64,000 nt of DNA from the IMG/VR virus record IMGVR_UViG_3300050821_013777, positions 1 to 64,000 of that record; one strand, given 5' to 3'. Shown piece after piece: positions 16,054-23,506 of the stretch; position 1 is the stretch's first letter; each line of letters begins with the position of its first letter. A program made the position numbers and the translations under genes. Source of the DNA: a virus. Below the pieces are notes generated by a model that did not search any database, was not told the DNA's origin, and saw only the letters and a list, made by a program, of their open reading frames with translations.

Positions 16054-16844
16054 ACCGCGCTGTGCAGGCTCTCGAAGCCGGCGAACTCGACCCGTTGGCC
16101 GTACATCTCGATCCAGCGCTCCGATCGCCCGGACGCGGTCTCGCCCGTCGAGAGCGTCCAGTCTACGGTCGCTGCGCGCTCGAACGATGATGTGCCGGCT
16201 ACCAAGTCAGGAAGACGCGTGTCGACATGCGTCTTTCGCTCCGCGCCGAACTTCCACAACAGGAAGTCGAGCATGTGAATGCCGATGTTGGTCAGCAGGC
16301 CGCCGCTCTTCTCAGAATCGCCCTTCCAGCTCCGGGCGAACCAGCGACCGCGGGGTGTGATGTAGTGCAGACGTACGTGCGTGGCCTCGTCACGGAGACC
16401 TTGCAGCAGCTTCGCGTGACGGAGCTGCAGGACGGTGAAGACCTGGCGGTTGTCCACACCGATGTTCGCGGCTTGGTTTGCCGCCTGCTCGTCGTAGGCT
16501 AGAGCGTCCAAATTCTTCGGATCGAGCACCAGGGGCTTCTCGCAGATCACGCGCGCGCCCACCCGCAACCCCATCCGAATGTGTGTGTCGTGCAGGTAGT
16601 TCGGCGAGCATACAGACAGCCAGTCGACGCCATTGCCTTCACGACGCAGCTTCTCTAGGTGCCGCTCGAAGCGCTCGGGCTCAGTGAAGAACTCGGTTTC
16701 GCGGTCGAACCGATCCAGCACGCCCACAGCATCGTGCGGGTCGAGCGCGGCGACGAGCTTGCCACCTACGTCCTTGATGGCCTGCATGTGGCGGGGGGCG
16801 ACGAAGCCAGCGGCGCCGATGAGTGCAAAACGAGGTTGTGACAT
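15972..16844 (-). CDS. wlbA: WlbA-type UDP-GlcNAcA 3-dehydrogenase
   Basis: 290 residues, Gfo/Idh/MocA family. FALIGAAGFVAPRHMQAIKD is a Rossmann motif very like WlbA/WbpB. SVCSPNYLHDTHI, CEKPLVL (catalytic Lys) and GGLLTNIGIHMLDFLLW follow in family order. The enzyme oxidises C3 of UDP-N-acetylglucosaminuronic acid. WlbE- and WlbB-like partners are encoded 43 kb away at 59034 and 60143. ATG at 16844 preferred. It is convergent with 15787 and divergent from the glycosyltransferase operon. Confidence 0.8.
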   Translation of the reverse strand: MSQPRFALIGAAGFVAPRHMQAIKDVGGKLVAALDPHDAVGVLDRFDRETEFFTEPERFERHLEKLRREGNGVDWLSVCSPNYLHDTHIRMGLRVGARVICEKPLVLDPKNLDALAYDEQAANQAANIGVDNRQVFTVLQLRHAKLLQGLRDEATHVRLHYITPRGRWFARSWKGDSEKSGGLLTNIGIHMLDFLLWKFGAERKTHVDTRLPDLVAGTSSFERAATVDWTLSTGETASGRSERWIEMYGQRVEFAGFESLHSAVYRETLAGRGHGLEDARPAVELAARLR

Positions 16845-16863
16845 GCGCGGCAGGATAACGCCC

Positions 16864-16892
16864 TTGACGCCGAAGTGCCAGCACTCTAGCAT
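16864..16892 (+). promoter_or_regulatory. strong promoter for the glycosylation operon
   Basis: TTGACG, 17 bp, TAGCAT, then 8 bases to the GTG at 16901. Transcription would begin at or within a base or two of the start codon, so the mRNA is predicted to be leaderless. Confidence 0.7.
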
Positions 16893-16900
16893 TCGCCATC

Positions 16901-17089
16901 GTGAACAAGAAGTCGCGCCGGCTGCTGTTTTCCGCGCTTCGTGTGTGGCGGCGCTGGCAAGCGACAGGGGGCTACTGGTGGAACGCCGGTACGCCCGAGA
17001 GTGAGCTGCTGCAGGCGCTATTCTTGAACGTGAAGATCGGCATGGAAAACATGGAAACAGTCCTGGAATCTGCTGCGAGGTCTGCGTGA
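16901..17089 (+). CDS. small protein heading the glycosyltransferase operon
   Basis: 62 residues, basic N-terminus (KKSRRLLFSALRVWRRW) and helical C-terminus. GTG start placed directly after the 16864 promoter. Overlaps the next gene by four bases. Function unknown. Confidence 0.55.
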   Translation: MNKKSRRLLFSALRVWRRWQATGGYWWNAGTPESELLQALFLNVKIGMENMETVLESAARSA

Positions 17090-19197
17090 AGCTCGTCGTC
17101 CTCGACTCGACCGCAATCGTCGCGACCGGGCCCGGCTCGCCCGCGTACTTCTCCCGCTACCTGGTCGAGTACCTGCGCGGCGCCGGACATGAAGTCACGA
17201 TCGCCCGCGGCTTCGACGATCGCCTGTGCGCGCCCGCCGATGCTGTATGGACTGAGTGGGCAAACGAGGATGCGTTCGAGGCGGCGGCGTCCGGCGTCTG
17301 CAAGCGCTTGGTCGTACGTCTGCGCGGATTCGAGGCGTTCGGGCCGCTCGATCGGCTCGAATGGTCGAACGTCGACGCGCTCGTGTACGAGAGCCCGTTC
17401 CTCAAGCAGCTTGTGGAGAGCCAGCTACCGGGGCTGCGCGGGTTCCGCTCGCATGTCATCCCGAGCGGTGTCGACGTCAACAGCATCCCCTTCAAAGAAC
17501 GCAAGCCGGGACCCGTTGTCGCGCTGGTCGCGCGCGGCGTGGCCGACAAGGGCTATCAGCTCGCGTTCGAATGGGCGCGACGGCGGCCCGACATCCAGCT
17601 CCACGTCGCGCTCGCGCTCCCCGAGCCGCGCCTTAAACGCTACCTCGAATACACGAAGCCTGACAACGTGACGATCCATCCGCAGGTCGACACGGTGAGG
17701 TGGTTGGATGAGATCGATGCCAACTATCTCCTGAGCGCCTCGAACTGGGAGTCACTCGGGTACACGATCGCTGAGGCGATGGCGATGGGGATCAAGCCGC
17801 TGATCCACGACACACCGGGAGCGAAGCTGAACTGGGAATCGGACGTGACCGGTAAGTGCGTGCTGTGGTTGGGGCTGGACGAGCTGGACAAGCTGACTCG
17901 GTGGCAGCGTCTCGAACCCCCAGGAGCGTATCACTCCGGCGTCTACCGCCACTTTGTCGAAGAGCGCCTCGACGCCTACAACCAGTCGCGGAAGTTCACT
18001 GAGTTGATGCTGGGGTTGCCTGCGCGCGTTCCGGTTCGGCTCCCGAGCGCGGCCGGACTTATTCTCCAGATCGAATCTGCCATCCAAGCAAACCAGCTTG
18101 AGATCGCCGACGCACTACTGCTCGAATTTCGTGACCGTACACCCCGTCTCAGGGGGTTTGATGATCACCGTGCAGGGCTCGCGCTCAAACTCGCAGCCAC
18201 CTATTACAGTGCCAACGACTACGGACGCGCGCGAGTCTGGGCACTGCGCTCACTGGGCGATGTTGTACGAACGGACACGCTGTGCTTGCTTGGGGAGATC
18301 GCAGCAGCAGAGAGCGATCTAGAGAATGCCGAACGCTGGTACGACGCCTCGCTAAAGGTTGTCAGCCCGGCGTCGTGCTACGTGACTACCGGACTCGCGG
18401 AAGGTAGAGGAAAGCGCTGCGTGGAGATCGCCAGCGAGCTGTACCCAAACCTCACGCGTGCAGCCGAGCCACCACGACGATATCTCATCGTGGTGGCTGT
18501 GCGGAACGCAGAGAAGTTCGTCGATGCGTGCCTCGAATCGATCATGCAACAGACGCGGCCGCTCTTTTGCGCCCTCATGGACGACGGCAGCGACGATGAG
18601 ACGTTCTCGATTGCTTGCCGGGCTGTGGCGCGGGGTGGTGGACGAATCCATGCGCGCACGCACGGGGGACGGAACTACTCGCTCCGCAACATCGCTGAGG
18701 CAATCCGTACGCACGGCCAGCCTGACGACGTGGTCGTGATTGTGGACGGGGATGACAAGCTAAAGCCCGGCGCTCTCGATTTGCTGGACACCGTGTACGC
18801 AGCTGGTGCCTGGATGACATACGGAAACTTCGTGACGTCGGATGGACGCCCGAACTGGATGCCTCCATACCCGCATCGGATCGTCGAGGCGAGCGCCTTC
18901 CGCTCCTACCCGTGGGCGGCATCGCATCCGAAGACGTTCAAGAAAGAGCTGTTCGACAAGATCAACCAGGACGACTTTCAGCACGATGGCGAGTGGTTCA
19001 AGACGGCTGGAGATGTTGCGCTCATGATCCCGATGCTGGAAATGGCCGCTGAGCGCGCTGTGTACGTGCCGCAAGTGCTCTACGAGTATACAGAAGACAA
19101 CCCGCTCGGAGACCATCACGTCAACTCCGACGAACAGGTTAGGGTGCGCGACCTGATCTTGGTCAAGAAGCCATACCAGCGGCTGGAGAAGCTGTAG
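17086..19197 (+). CDS. bifunctional glycosyltransferase (GT-B plus GT2)
   Basis: 703 residues. Residues 1-310 form a GT-B domain with ALVARGVADKGYQLAFEW and the donor-site segment SNWESLGYTIAEAMAMG. Residues 330-450 are TPR-like (RARVWALRSL, CLLGEIAAAESDLENAERWY). Residues 465-703 are a GT2/GT-A domain with IVVAVRN, DDGSDDE and DGDD. Two successive sugar transfers by one protein are likely. The TPR-like part is shared with 21696 and 23507. Acceptor unknown. Confidence 0.75.
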   Translation: MKLVVLDSTAIVATGPGSPAYFSRYLVEYLRGAGHEVTIARGFDDRLCAPADAVWTEWANEDAFEAAASGVCKRLVVRLRGFEAFGPLDRLEWSNVDALVYESPFLKQLVESQLPGLRGFRSHVIPSGVDVNSIPFKERKPGPVVALVARGVADKGYQLAFEWARRRPDIQLHVALALPEPRLKRYLEYTKPDNVTIHPQVDTVRWLDEIDANYLLSASNWESLGYTIAEAMAMGIKPLIHDTPGAKLNWESDVTGKCVLWLGLDELDKLTRWQRLEPPGAYHSGVYRHFVEERLDAYNQSRKFTELMLGLPARVPVRLPSAAGLILQIESAIQANQLEIADALLLEFRDRTPRLRGFDDHRAGLALKLAATYYSANDYGRARVWALRSLGDVVRTDTLCLLGEIAAAESDLENAERWYDASLKVVSPASCYVTTGLAEGRGKRCVEIASELYPNLTRAAEPPRRYLIVVAVRNAEKFVDACLESIMQQTRPLFCALMDDGSDDETFSIACRAVARGGGRIHARTHGGRNYSLRNIAEAIRTHGQPDDVVVIVDGDDKLKPGALDLLDTVYAAGAWMTYGNFVTSDGRPNWMPPYPHRIVEASAFRSYPWAASHPKTFKKELFDKINQDDFQHDGEWFKTAGDVALMIPMLEMAAERAVYVPQVLYEYTEDNPLGDHHVNSDEQVRVRDLILVKKPYQRLEKL

Positions 19198-19292
19198 TGG
19201 ACGACGTCCTACTCGGCGTAGTGATCGGAGTCGTCGGTACGCTCGTCGTCGAGTTCGTGCTCTTCGCCTACATGATCAGGCCGCCGCGATGA
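19197..19292 (+). CDS. 31-residue single-helix membrane peptide
   Basis: Read directly: GTG at 19197 overlapping the previous TAG, TGA at 19290-19292 overlapping the next ATG. Nearly all of it is one transmembrane helix (GVVIGVVGTLVVEFVLFAYM). Overlaps on both sides support translation. Role unknown, perhaps anchoring the glycosylation complex. Confidence 0.5.
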   Translation: MDDVLLGVVIGVVGTLVVEFVLFAYMIRPPR

Positions 19293-19492
19293 AGGTTCGT
19301 ATCGAGTACGAGATCACGGTGGACGACCCAGACGAAACCGAGAAAGCCTGGCGAGCGTTGGCGCAGCAGCTCACGCCCAGAAAATGGACCATCAAGGAGG
19401 TGCAGTTCTGTACTCGGCTGGAGCAGCCTGGGCCAACCACGTTCCAGAACGTACGCGTCATTCGTGTCGTTGCCGGCGAGGCGAAGCCGTGA
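19289..19492 (+). CDS. small alpha/beta protein, paralog of 21523
   Basis: 67 residues: MKVRIEYEITVDD, a helix, then KWTIKEVQF and RVIRVVAGE. The gene at 21523-21699 has the same pattern (MKLTIEYEVPEG, LKWIEGWKLEQVGPTKF). Overlapping neighbours. Function unknown. Confidence 0.6.
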   Translation: MKVRIEYEITVDDPDETEKAWRALAQQLTPRKWTIKEVQFCTRLEQPGPTTFQNVRVIRVVAGEAKP

Positions 19493-19824
19493 CGCCCAAC
19501 ATGCCCCTCGTCTGGCTGCTCCTACTCGTTGACGTCGTCGTCTCGTCCCTCGGCAGCGTTGCCGCGAAGCGGGCGCTGGTGACAGGTGGGCCTCGATGGG
19601 TCGTTGCTGCGATGCTGATCTACTCGCTCGCGAACATCACCTGGATCGCGACACTGAGGAGCGGTGCCGGGCAGCTCGCGCGAATGGGTGTGCTCTGCGA
19701 CCTATCGAACTGCATCGCCGTCATTGTGCTTGGGCTGGTGGTCTATCGAGAGGCGATGACGCTACGGCACGGTGTCGGGCTCGCTGTCGCGATGGCTGGA
19801 ATCGTGCTGCTGGGAGGGGAGTAG
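19489..19824 (+). CDS. SMR-type small transporter / flippase candidate
   Basis: 111 residues with four hydrophobic helices (LVWLLLLVDVVVSSLGS, VVAAMLIYSLANITWIA, NCIAVIVLGLVVYREAM, GVGLAVAMAGIVLLGG). This matches the size and pattern of EmrE/ArnE-like small DMT proteins. Beside glycosyltransferases, a role flipping a lipid-linked sugar, as ArnE/F do, is more likely than drug export, but it is inferred. GTG start at 19489 by overlap. Confidence 0.65.
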   Translation: MTPNMPLVWLLLLVDVVVSSLGSVAAKRALVTGGPRWVVAAMLIYSLANITWIATLRSGAGQLARMGVLCDLSNCIAVIVLGLVVYREAMTLRHGVGLAVAMAGIVLLGGE

Positions 19825-20033
19825 TGGCCAAGCTGAAATTCTCTGGTGCGAGCGGGCGGAGGCCGCAAGCTGAGGCGCGCAGCTATGTCTACAGCGTGAT
19901 TGTGGCTATGCTCGACAATGAGCTAGGCGAGTCACAGGGCTGGATGTTCGGCGGCATCGAAGAGGAGCCCGACGAGAGACGCGTGCGAAAAGCCGTCAAA
20001 GCTGTGCGCGCCGAGATGTTGCGGAAACCCTGA
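19824..20033 (+). CDS. small basic protein, unknown
   Basis: 69 residues, GTG start in a TAGTG overlap. Helical, with an EEEPDERRVRKAVKAVRAE charged helix at the C-terminus. No family recognised. Confidence 0.5.
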   Translation: MAKLKFSGASGRRPQAEARSYVYSVIVAMLDNELGESQGWMFGGIEEEPDERRVRKAVKAVRAEMLRKP

Positions 20034-20899
20034 TGATCACCCTCGTCGTCTTCTCGAAGGACCGCGCGCTCCAGTGCGACAGCCTGCTGCGGAGCGTGAA
20101 GGACCACTGCACGGGGATCGATCAGATCGTGGTGCTGGCGAAGGCATCCTCTGAGCTGCACATCGCTGCATACAAGAAGCTGCGGGAGGAAGGCGAGTAC
20201 GACGAGCTGACAGTGAACGGTGTCGATGGGGGGTTGCCGCTCGGTGAGGACATCTATCAGGCCATCAACGACTCGATGTACACCGCCCTCGCCGTCGATG
20301 ATCAACTCTTCTACGCGCCATCGAACTTCGTGGCTGCGGCTGAAGCACTCGATCTCGAAGGCGGGTTCATTTGGTCGTGGCGACTCGGAGATGGGAAGCA
20401 GGCTGTACGTGTCGGCGACAGGTTGAACTATTGGACCTGCTCCGCGCTCTCGACTGATCCCGACTACGGCTACCTCTGGCACTCGGACGGCGCACTCTAC
20501 AAGACCGTCGACTATGTCAAGATGCTCGACAAGTACCTGCCCGACTGGCGAACCGGCACGTACACCCCCAACGATCTCGAAGGGCTGGTTGCGACGAAGC
20601 GCAAGCTCTGGGCTCCGCATGCCGGACCGCATCTCGGCCCCCTCACACCCGCGTGCGTTACCTGGCAGCTGAACCTCGCGCGACGCGACTATGCAAGGGG
20701 GTCGCCCGTGTTCGAGATTCCTGAGACGCGCCTCGACGCTCTGGCACAAGCGTACCTCGACGGCAAACGGGTGAACAACGACGCTCTGTACGGAGCGCTG
20801 AGCGCGAATCCGCTGCGCTGGAACCAGCCCGGCGATCGGCCGACGCACATACGCGCGTGCGCGGAGGCGTCGCGGTACTGGGCGAGCTGCGTACGATGA
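20033..20899 (+). CDS. GT-A-type glycosyltransferase
   Basis: 288 residues. The N-terminus LVVFSKDRALQCDSLLRSV is a GT2-like nucleotide-sugar entry. ALAVDDQLFYAP supplies a DD metal site and WSWRLG follows. Cytosolic. Member of the glycosylation operon, overlapping genes on both sides. Donor and acceptor unknown. Confidence 0.65.
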   Translation: MITLVVFSKDRALQCDSLLRSVKDHCTGIDQIVVLAKASSELHIAAYKKLREEGEYDELTVNGVDGGLPLGEDIYQAINDSMYTALAVDDQLFYAPSNFVAAAEALDLEGGFIWSWRLGDGKQAVRVGDRLNYWTCSALSTDPDYGYLWHSDGALYKTVDYVKMLDKYLPDWRTGTYTPNDLEGLVATKRKLWAPHAGPHLGPLTPACVTWQLNLARRDYARGSPVFEIPETRLDALAQAYLDGKRVNNDALYGALSANPLRWNQPGDRPTHIRACAEASRYWASCVR

Positions 20900-21063
20900 A
20901 CATACTTGGACGTCGCGACGTCGTTGTTTGTACCGCGTGCGGCAGGTACATAGCCGGCTACGTGCCGCGCGGCGGGGACGGTACGATTTTTCCTCGTCGG
21001 CACAAGAATGACCGGCGCAAATGGTGTGGTGGCAGCACCTTGCCAGGAAGAATCCCAAAATGA
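20896..21063 (+). CDS. zinc-knuckle small protein
   Basis: 55 residues: VVCTACGRYIAGY, then RRKWCGG, basic throughout. ATGA overlap with the preceding glycosyltransferase. Function unknown. Confidence 0.5.
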   Translation: MNILGRRDVVVCTACGRYIAGYVPRGGDGTIFPRRHKNDRRKWCGGSTLPGRIPK

Positions 21064-21143
21064 TCGAGCGCATGAAGCTGTGGTGTGTGGAGAACCCCAC
21101 CCTGTGCAAGACGCCTGATGTACAGGTCGGCGAGCTGAAGTGA
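21060..21143 (+). CDS. 27-residue peptide, unknown
   Basis: ATG at 21060 and TGA at 21141 overlap both neighbours in the usual coupled way. Two Cys (LWCVENPTLCK). Supported only by its junctions. Confidence 0.35.
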   Translation: MIERMKLWCVENPTLCKTPDVQVGELK

Positions 21144-21526
21144 TCCTTCATCCACACGTCGAGGTTCGGCTCTCGCCAATTCACGGCTTCGGGATTTTCG
21201 CGACGAGGCCGATCGTGCAAGGCGAGGCTGTTACGGGTTGGCGAGCAGATAAGGACTTCTGGCTGTCGCCGCACGAATGGATCTCGCTGCCCCCTAACCT
21301 GCGAGCCTTCCTCTACACGCACTGCTGGCGTGGCCCGGACGGGTGGTACGGCAGTCACGACGGTGCGCGCTTCACAAATCATTCGAAGACGCCGAACCTC
21401 ATCTACAGCGAAGTGAAGCATACCTCGTATGCGCTGCGGGACATCGACGCAGATGAGGAGCTGACGGAGAACTACGAGGAGTTCGACGCCGTCTTCAACG
21501 AGTACGCTGAAGAGCTGAAGCCGTGA
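21140..21526 (+). CDS. SET-domain methyltransferase-like protein
   Basis: 128 residues. HGFGIFATRPIVQGEAV opens the SET fold. GARFTNHSKTPNLIY and YALRDIDADEELTENYEEF are the RFxNHSxxPN and D-I-x-x-x-E-E-L-T-x-x-Y motifs of SET lysine methyltransferases. No pre- or post-SET zinc region. Uses S-adenosylmethionine if active; the substrate may be a phage or host protein. GTG start overlaps the previous stop. Confidence 0.75.
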   Translation: MILHPHVEVRLSPIHGFGIFATRPIVQGEAVTGWRADKDFWLSPHEWISLPPNLRAFLYTHCWRGPDGWYGSHDGARFTNHSKTPNLIYSEVKHTSYALRDIDADEELTENYEEFDAVFNEYAEELKP

Positions 21527-21699
21527 AGCTGACTATCGAGTACGAGGTTCCGGAAGGCACCTCAAAAGAGCAGGCGGTAAAGCTCGTCGCCAAAAAGCAT
21601 CGGCCGTTGAAGTGGATCGAGGGGTGGAAACTAGAACAGGTCGGTCCTACCAAGTTCAAGAAAGTTGGCGTCCTGACCATCACCACGGAGCCGAAGTGA
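21523..21699 (+). CDS. small alpha/beta protein, paralog of 19289
   Basis: 58 residues, GTG in an overlap with the SET gene. Same strand-helix-strand pattern as 19289-19492 (IEYEV, KWIEGWKLEQVGPTKF). Its stop overlaps the next GTG. Confidence 0.55.
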   Translation: MKLTIEYEVPEGTSKEQAVKLVAKKHRPLKWIEGWKLEQVGPTKFKKVGVLTITTEPK

Positions 21700-22565
21700 C
21701 TCCCGACGTCGCCGAACTCTGCGCCGTGGGTGAAGCCGCATTCGCGAACGACGAATTCGAGGAGGCAGAAGCCTGGTACGAACTGGCGTGCTCAGGCGGG
21801 TACCGAGTCGTTCGACCGGGGCGGCCTACGCGGCACGACTGTCTCATCCCGAATCGCTTCGCGCGCTGGGAGCAGCTGCGGGCGATGATGTACGAGCGAT
21901 CGGTGCGACGGCTGGCAAAGCCTGATCCAGGGCACGTGCTCGCGGTGATGACCGTGAGGGGGCGAAACATCCCGCGAGCTACGACTTCGATCATGCGCGC
22001 GCTGTTGACGTGGGATGCGTGGAAGGGCCGACACAGGCTGCTCACAGATGGAGACAACTGCCCGCTGGAGGGGCAGGCTAAAACGTTTTTCAGGGCACTT
22101 CATTGGGCCGCGCAGATCTCGAACCTGACCGCCCTCACCCTTCTCGAAGACGACGTTGTGCTCGCGAAGAATGCGCTCGACTACATCGCGACGACGCGTA
22201 TCGACCCGGACCTGGCGTTCGTGTCGTGGTTCTCGATCGACAGCTACCTCGGCCCGCGGCTGCTACCGCTGCTCCACTGCGTCGATGCGCGTGACTACCA
22301 GTACAACCAGGCGATCACGTTTCCAGCGCGCACAGTGCACGAGCTGCTCGCCTCGGACGCGCTCAAGAACTGGTCTGAGCCCCATGGCGCGGACCGCATC
22401 TACAAGGACGTGTTCCCAGACCGCAAAGTCGGCATCCACTACCCGAACCTTGTGCAGCATGTCGGCGGCACAGCGTCGCTCGTGGGAAACAACCACCAGG
22501 GCGCTCGCACTTCACCTACTTTTATTGGCGAAGGCGCTGACGCGCTCGCGCTGGTGGGAGCATGA
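21696..22565 (+). CDS. glycosyltransferase with TPR-like N-terminus
   Basis: 289 residues. The N-terminus GEAAFANDEFEEAEAWYELACSG carries the TPR-like helix pair shared with 17086 and 23507. The GT-A-like domain follows, with LLEDDVVLAKNALDY (DxD-like EDDV) and WFSIDSYLG. GTG start by overlap. Likely part of the phage glycosylation pathway. Confidence 0.6.
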   Translation: MTPDVAELCAVGEAAFANDEFEEAEAWYELACSGGYRVVRPGRPTRHDCLIPNRFARWEQLRAMMYERSVRRLAKPDPGHVLAVMTVRGRNIPRATTSIMRALLTWDAWKGRHRLLTDGDNCPLEGQAKTFFRALHWAAQISNLTALTLLEDDVVLAKNALDYIATTRIDPDLAFVSWFSIDSYLGPRLLPLLHCVDARDYQYNQAITFPARTVHELLASDALKNWSEPHGADRIYKDVFPDRKVGIHYPNLVQHVGGTASLVGNNHQGARTSPTFIGEGADALALVGA

Positions 22566-22598
22566 AGCGCTGGCTCCTCCTGCAGCCAGGGATGATGG

Positions 22599-22784
22599 AT
22601 GATGGACGAGGCGCTCGTGCTGACGGACGACGAGCTTATCGCGACGCAGGCGATCTGGAATGACGAAGAGGATGTAAAGAAGATTCGCGCCGCGACGAAA
22701 GGCGACTGGGTCGTGACCAACGAGGGCTTCGCGATTCGCATCGCCGACGAGCCGCTCTCAGGCGAGTACAGGATCCCGCGCTGA
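22599..22784 (+). CDS. small acidic protein
   Basis: 61 residues, acidic helix then a strand pair (GDWVVTNEGFAIRIADEP). Last gene before the intergenic element at 22786-22908. Function unknown. Confidence 0.5.
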   Translation: MMDEALVLTDDELIATQAIWNDEEDVKKIRAATKGDWVVTNEGFAIRIADEPLSGEYRIPR

Positions 22785-22785
22785 T

Positions 22786-22815
22786 TTGACACCAGCCCCC
22801 TGCCCAAGCGATCCT
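22786..22815 (+). promoter_or_regulatory. promoter of sRNA/leader copy 1
   Basis: TTGACA at 22786-22791 and GATCCT at 22810-22815 (18 bp), with ACATAG beginning seven bases after the -10. The same TTGACA to ACATAG spacing (29-30 bases) is found before copy 2 at 31861. Confidence 0.55.
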
Positions 22816-22821
22816 CGTCTG

Positions 22822-22908
22822 ACATAGGGAGGCGAAAGCCTCTCGTTCCGGCGACTCGAAAATCGGGCGCTCACTACAGAGAATGGTCTCTGTGGCGGGC
22901 GCCTTTTT
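22822..22908 (+). ncRNA. small RNA or attenuated leader, copy 1
   Basis: About 87 bases. The 5-prime ACATAG is followed by hairpin GAGGCGAAAGCCTC, then a 22-base core (GCGACTCGAA, A, ATCGGGCGCTC, 22851-22872) and a long terminator stem (ACAGAGA-ATGG-TCTCTGT inside GGCGC/GCGCC) ending in TTTTT. Copy 2 at 31861 conserves the order and 21 of 22 core bases. It is either an independent sRNA or an attenuator for the virion gene at 22983. Confidence 0.65.
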
Positions 22909-22982
22909 GCGTGTCGGCACCTCTCCTGCAGTCCTGGCTGTGGGGAGATCGGGGAGTCCGGCCCCCGAAGAGGAGACGAAAG

Positions 22983-23477
22983 ATGGCCTTCACACAGTTC
23001 GCGAAGAAGCTCTACTTCAACATCACGTGGGCAGCGGGCTCAACACTCTCGACCAAGGTCGTTCCGTGCACGCCGTTTCGCGCGTCGGTAACGATCGGTG
23101 ATCGCTACGGCGCGCTGCTCGAAGCGCTTCCCGCGCTGACAGGCAACTCGCCCAACACGATGAAGGAGCGGAATGGTGTCTCGGCGTGGTTCGTGCCACG
23201 CAGTGGTGGCGCGGCAGCAGTGACCTCGGCCGGCGGACCGGTATATGTGGACTTCGTCGGAGCCACGCTGGGACAGACGATCAACAACAACACGGCGCTC
23301 CTGCCGTACCTGAGCCTCGACGGTACCAGCGTCAACCGAAACCGTGGGACGGACACCATCTATGGGACGCTCGGTCAGAAGCGCGACTTCGCCGTTCGTC
23401 TGCGCCGTCCGACCACGACGACCGCGTCGTTCTCCGGCGTCCTGTACGTCTGCCGCAACCACTCGATCGAGGTCTAG
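22983..23477 (+). CDS. probable virion protein, unknown
   Basis: 164 residues, beta-rich (NITWAAGSTLSTKVVPCTPF, FSGVLYVCRNHSIEV), low in charge, Thr/Ser/Gly-rich. Strong Shine-Dalgarno (GAGGAGACGAAAG). Composition resembles the structural proteins at 29252 and 36131; a capsid-associated or spike protein is plausible. Confidence 0.5.
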   Translation: MAFTQFAKKLYFNITWAAGSTLSTKVVPCTPFRASVTIGDRYGALLEALPALTGNSPNTMKERNGVSAWFVPRSGGAAAVTSAGGPVYVDFVGATLGQTINNNTALLPYLSLDGTSVNRNRGTDTIYGTLGQKRDFAVRLRRPTTTTASFSGVLYVCRNHSIEV

Positions 23478-23494
23478 TCGCTCGACGATCATGC

Positions 23495-23500
23495 TAGGCT
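23495..23500 (+). promoter_or_regulatory. -10 element of a leaderless promoter
   Basis: TGCTAGGCT, then CCTGGC, then the ATG at 23507. Extended -10, no clear -35. The first transcribed base would be at the start codon. Confidence 0.5.
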
Positions 23501-23506
23501 CCTGGC

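Noticed and set aside
19889-21421. 510-codon open frame on the minus strand
   Set aside because: Antisense to the overlapping, well-motivated glycosyltransferase and SET genes; no motif.
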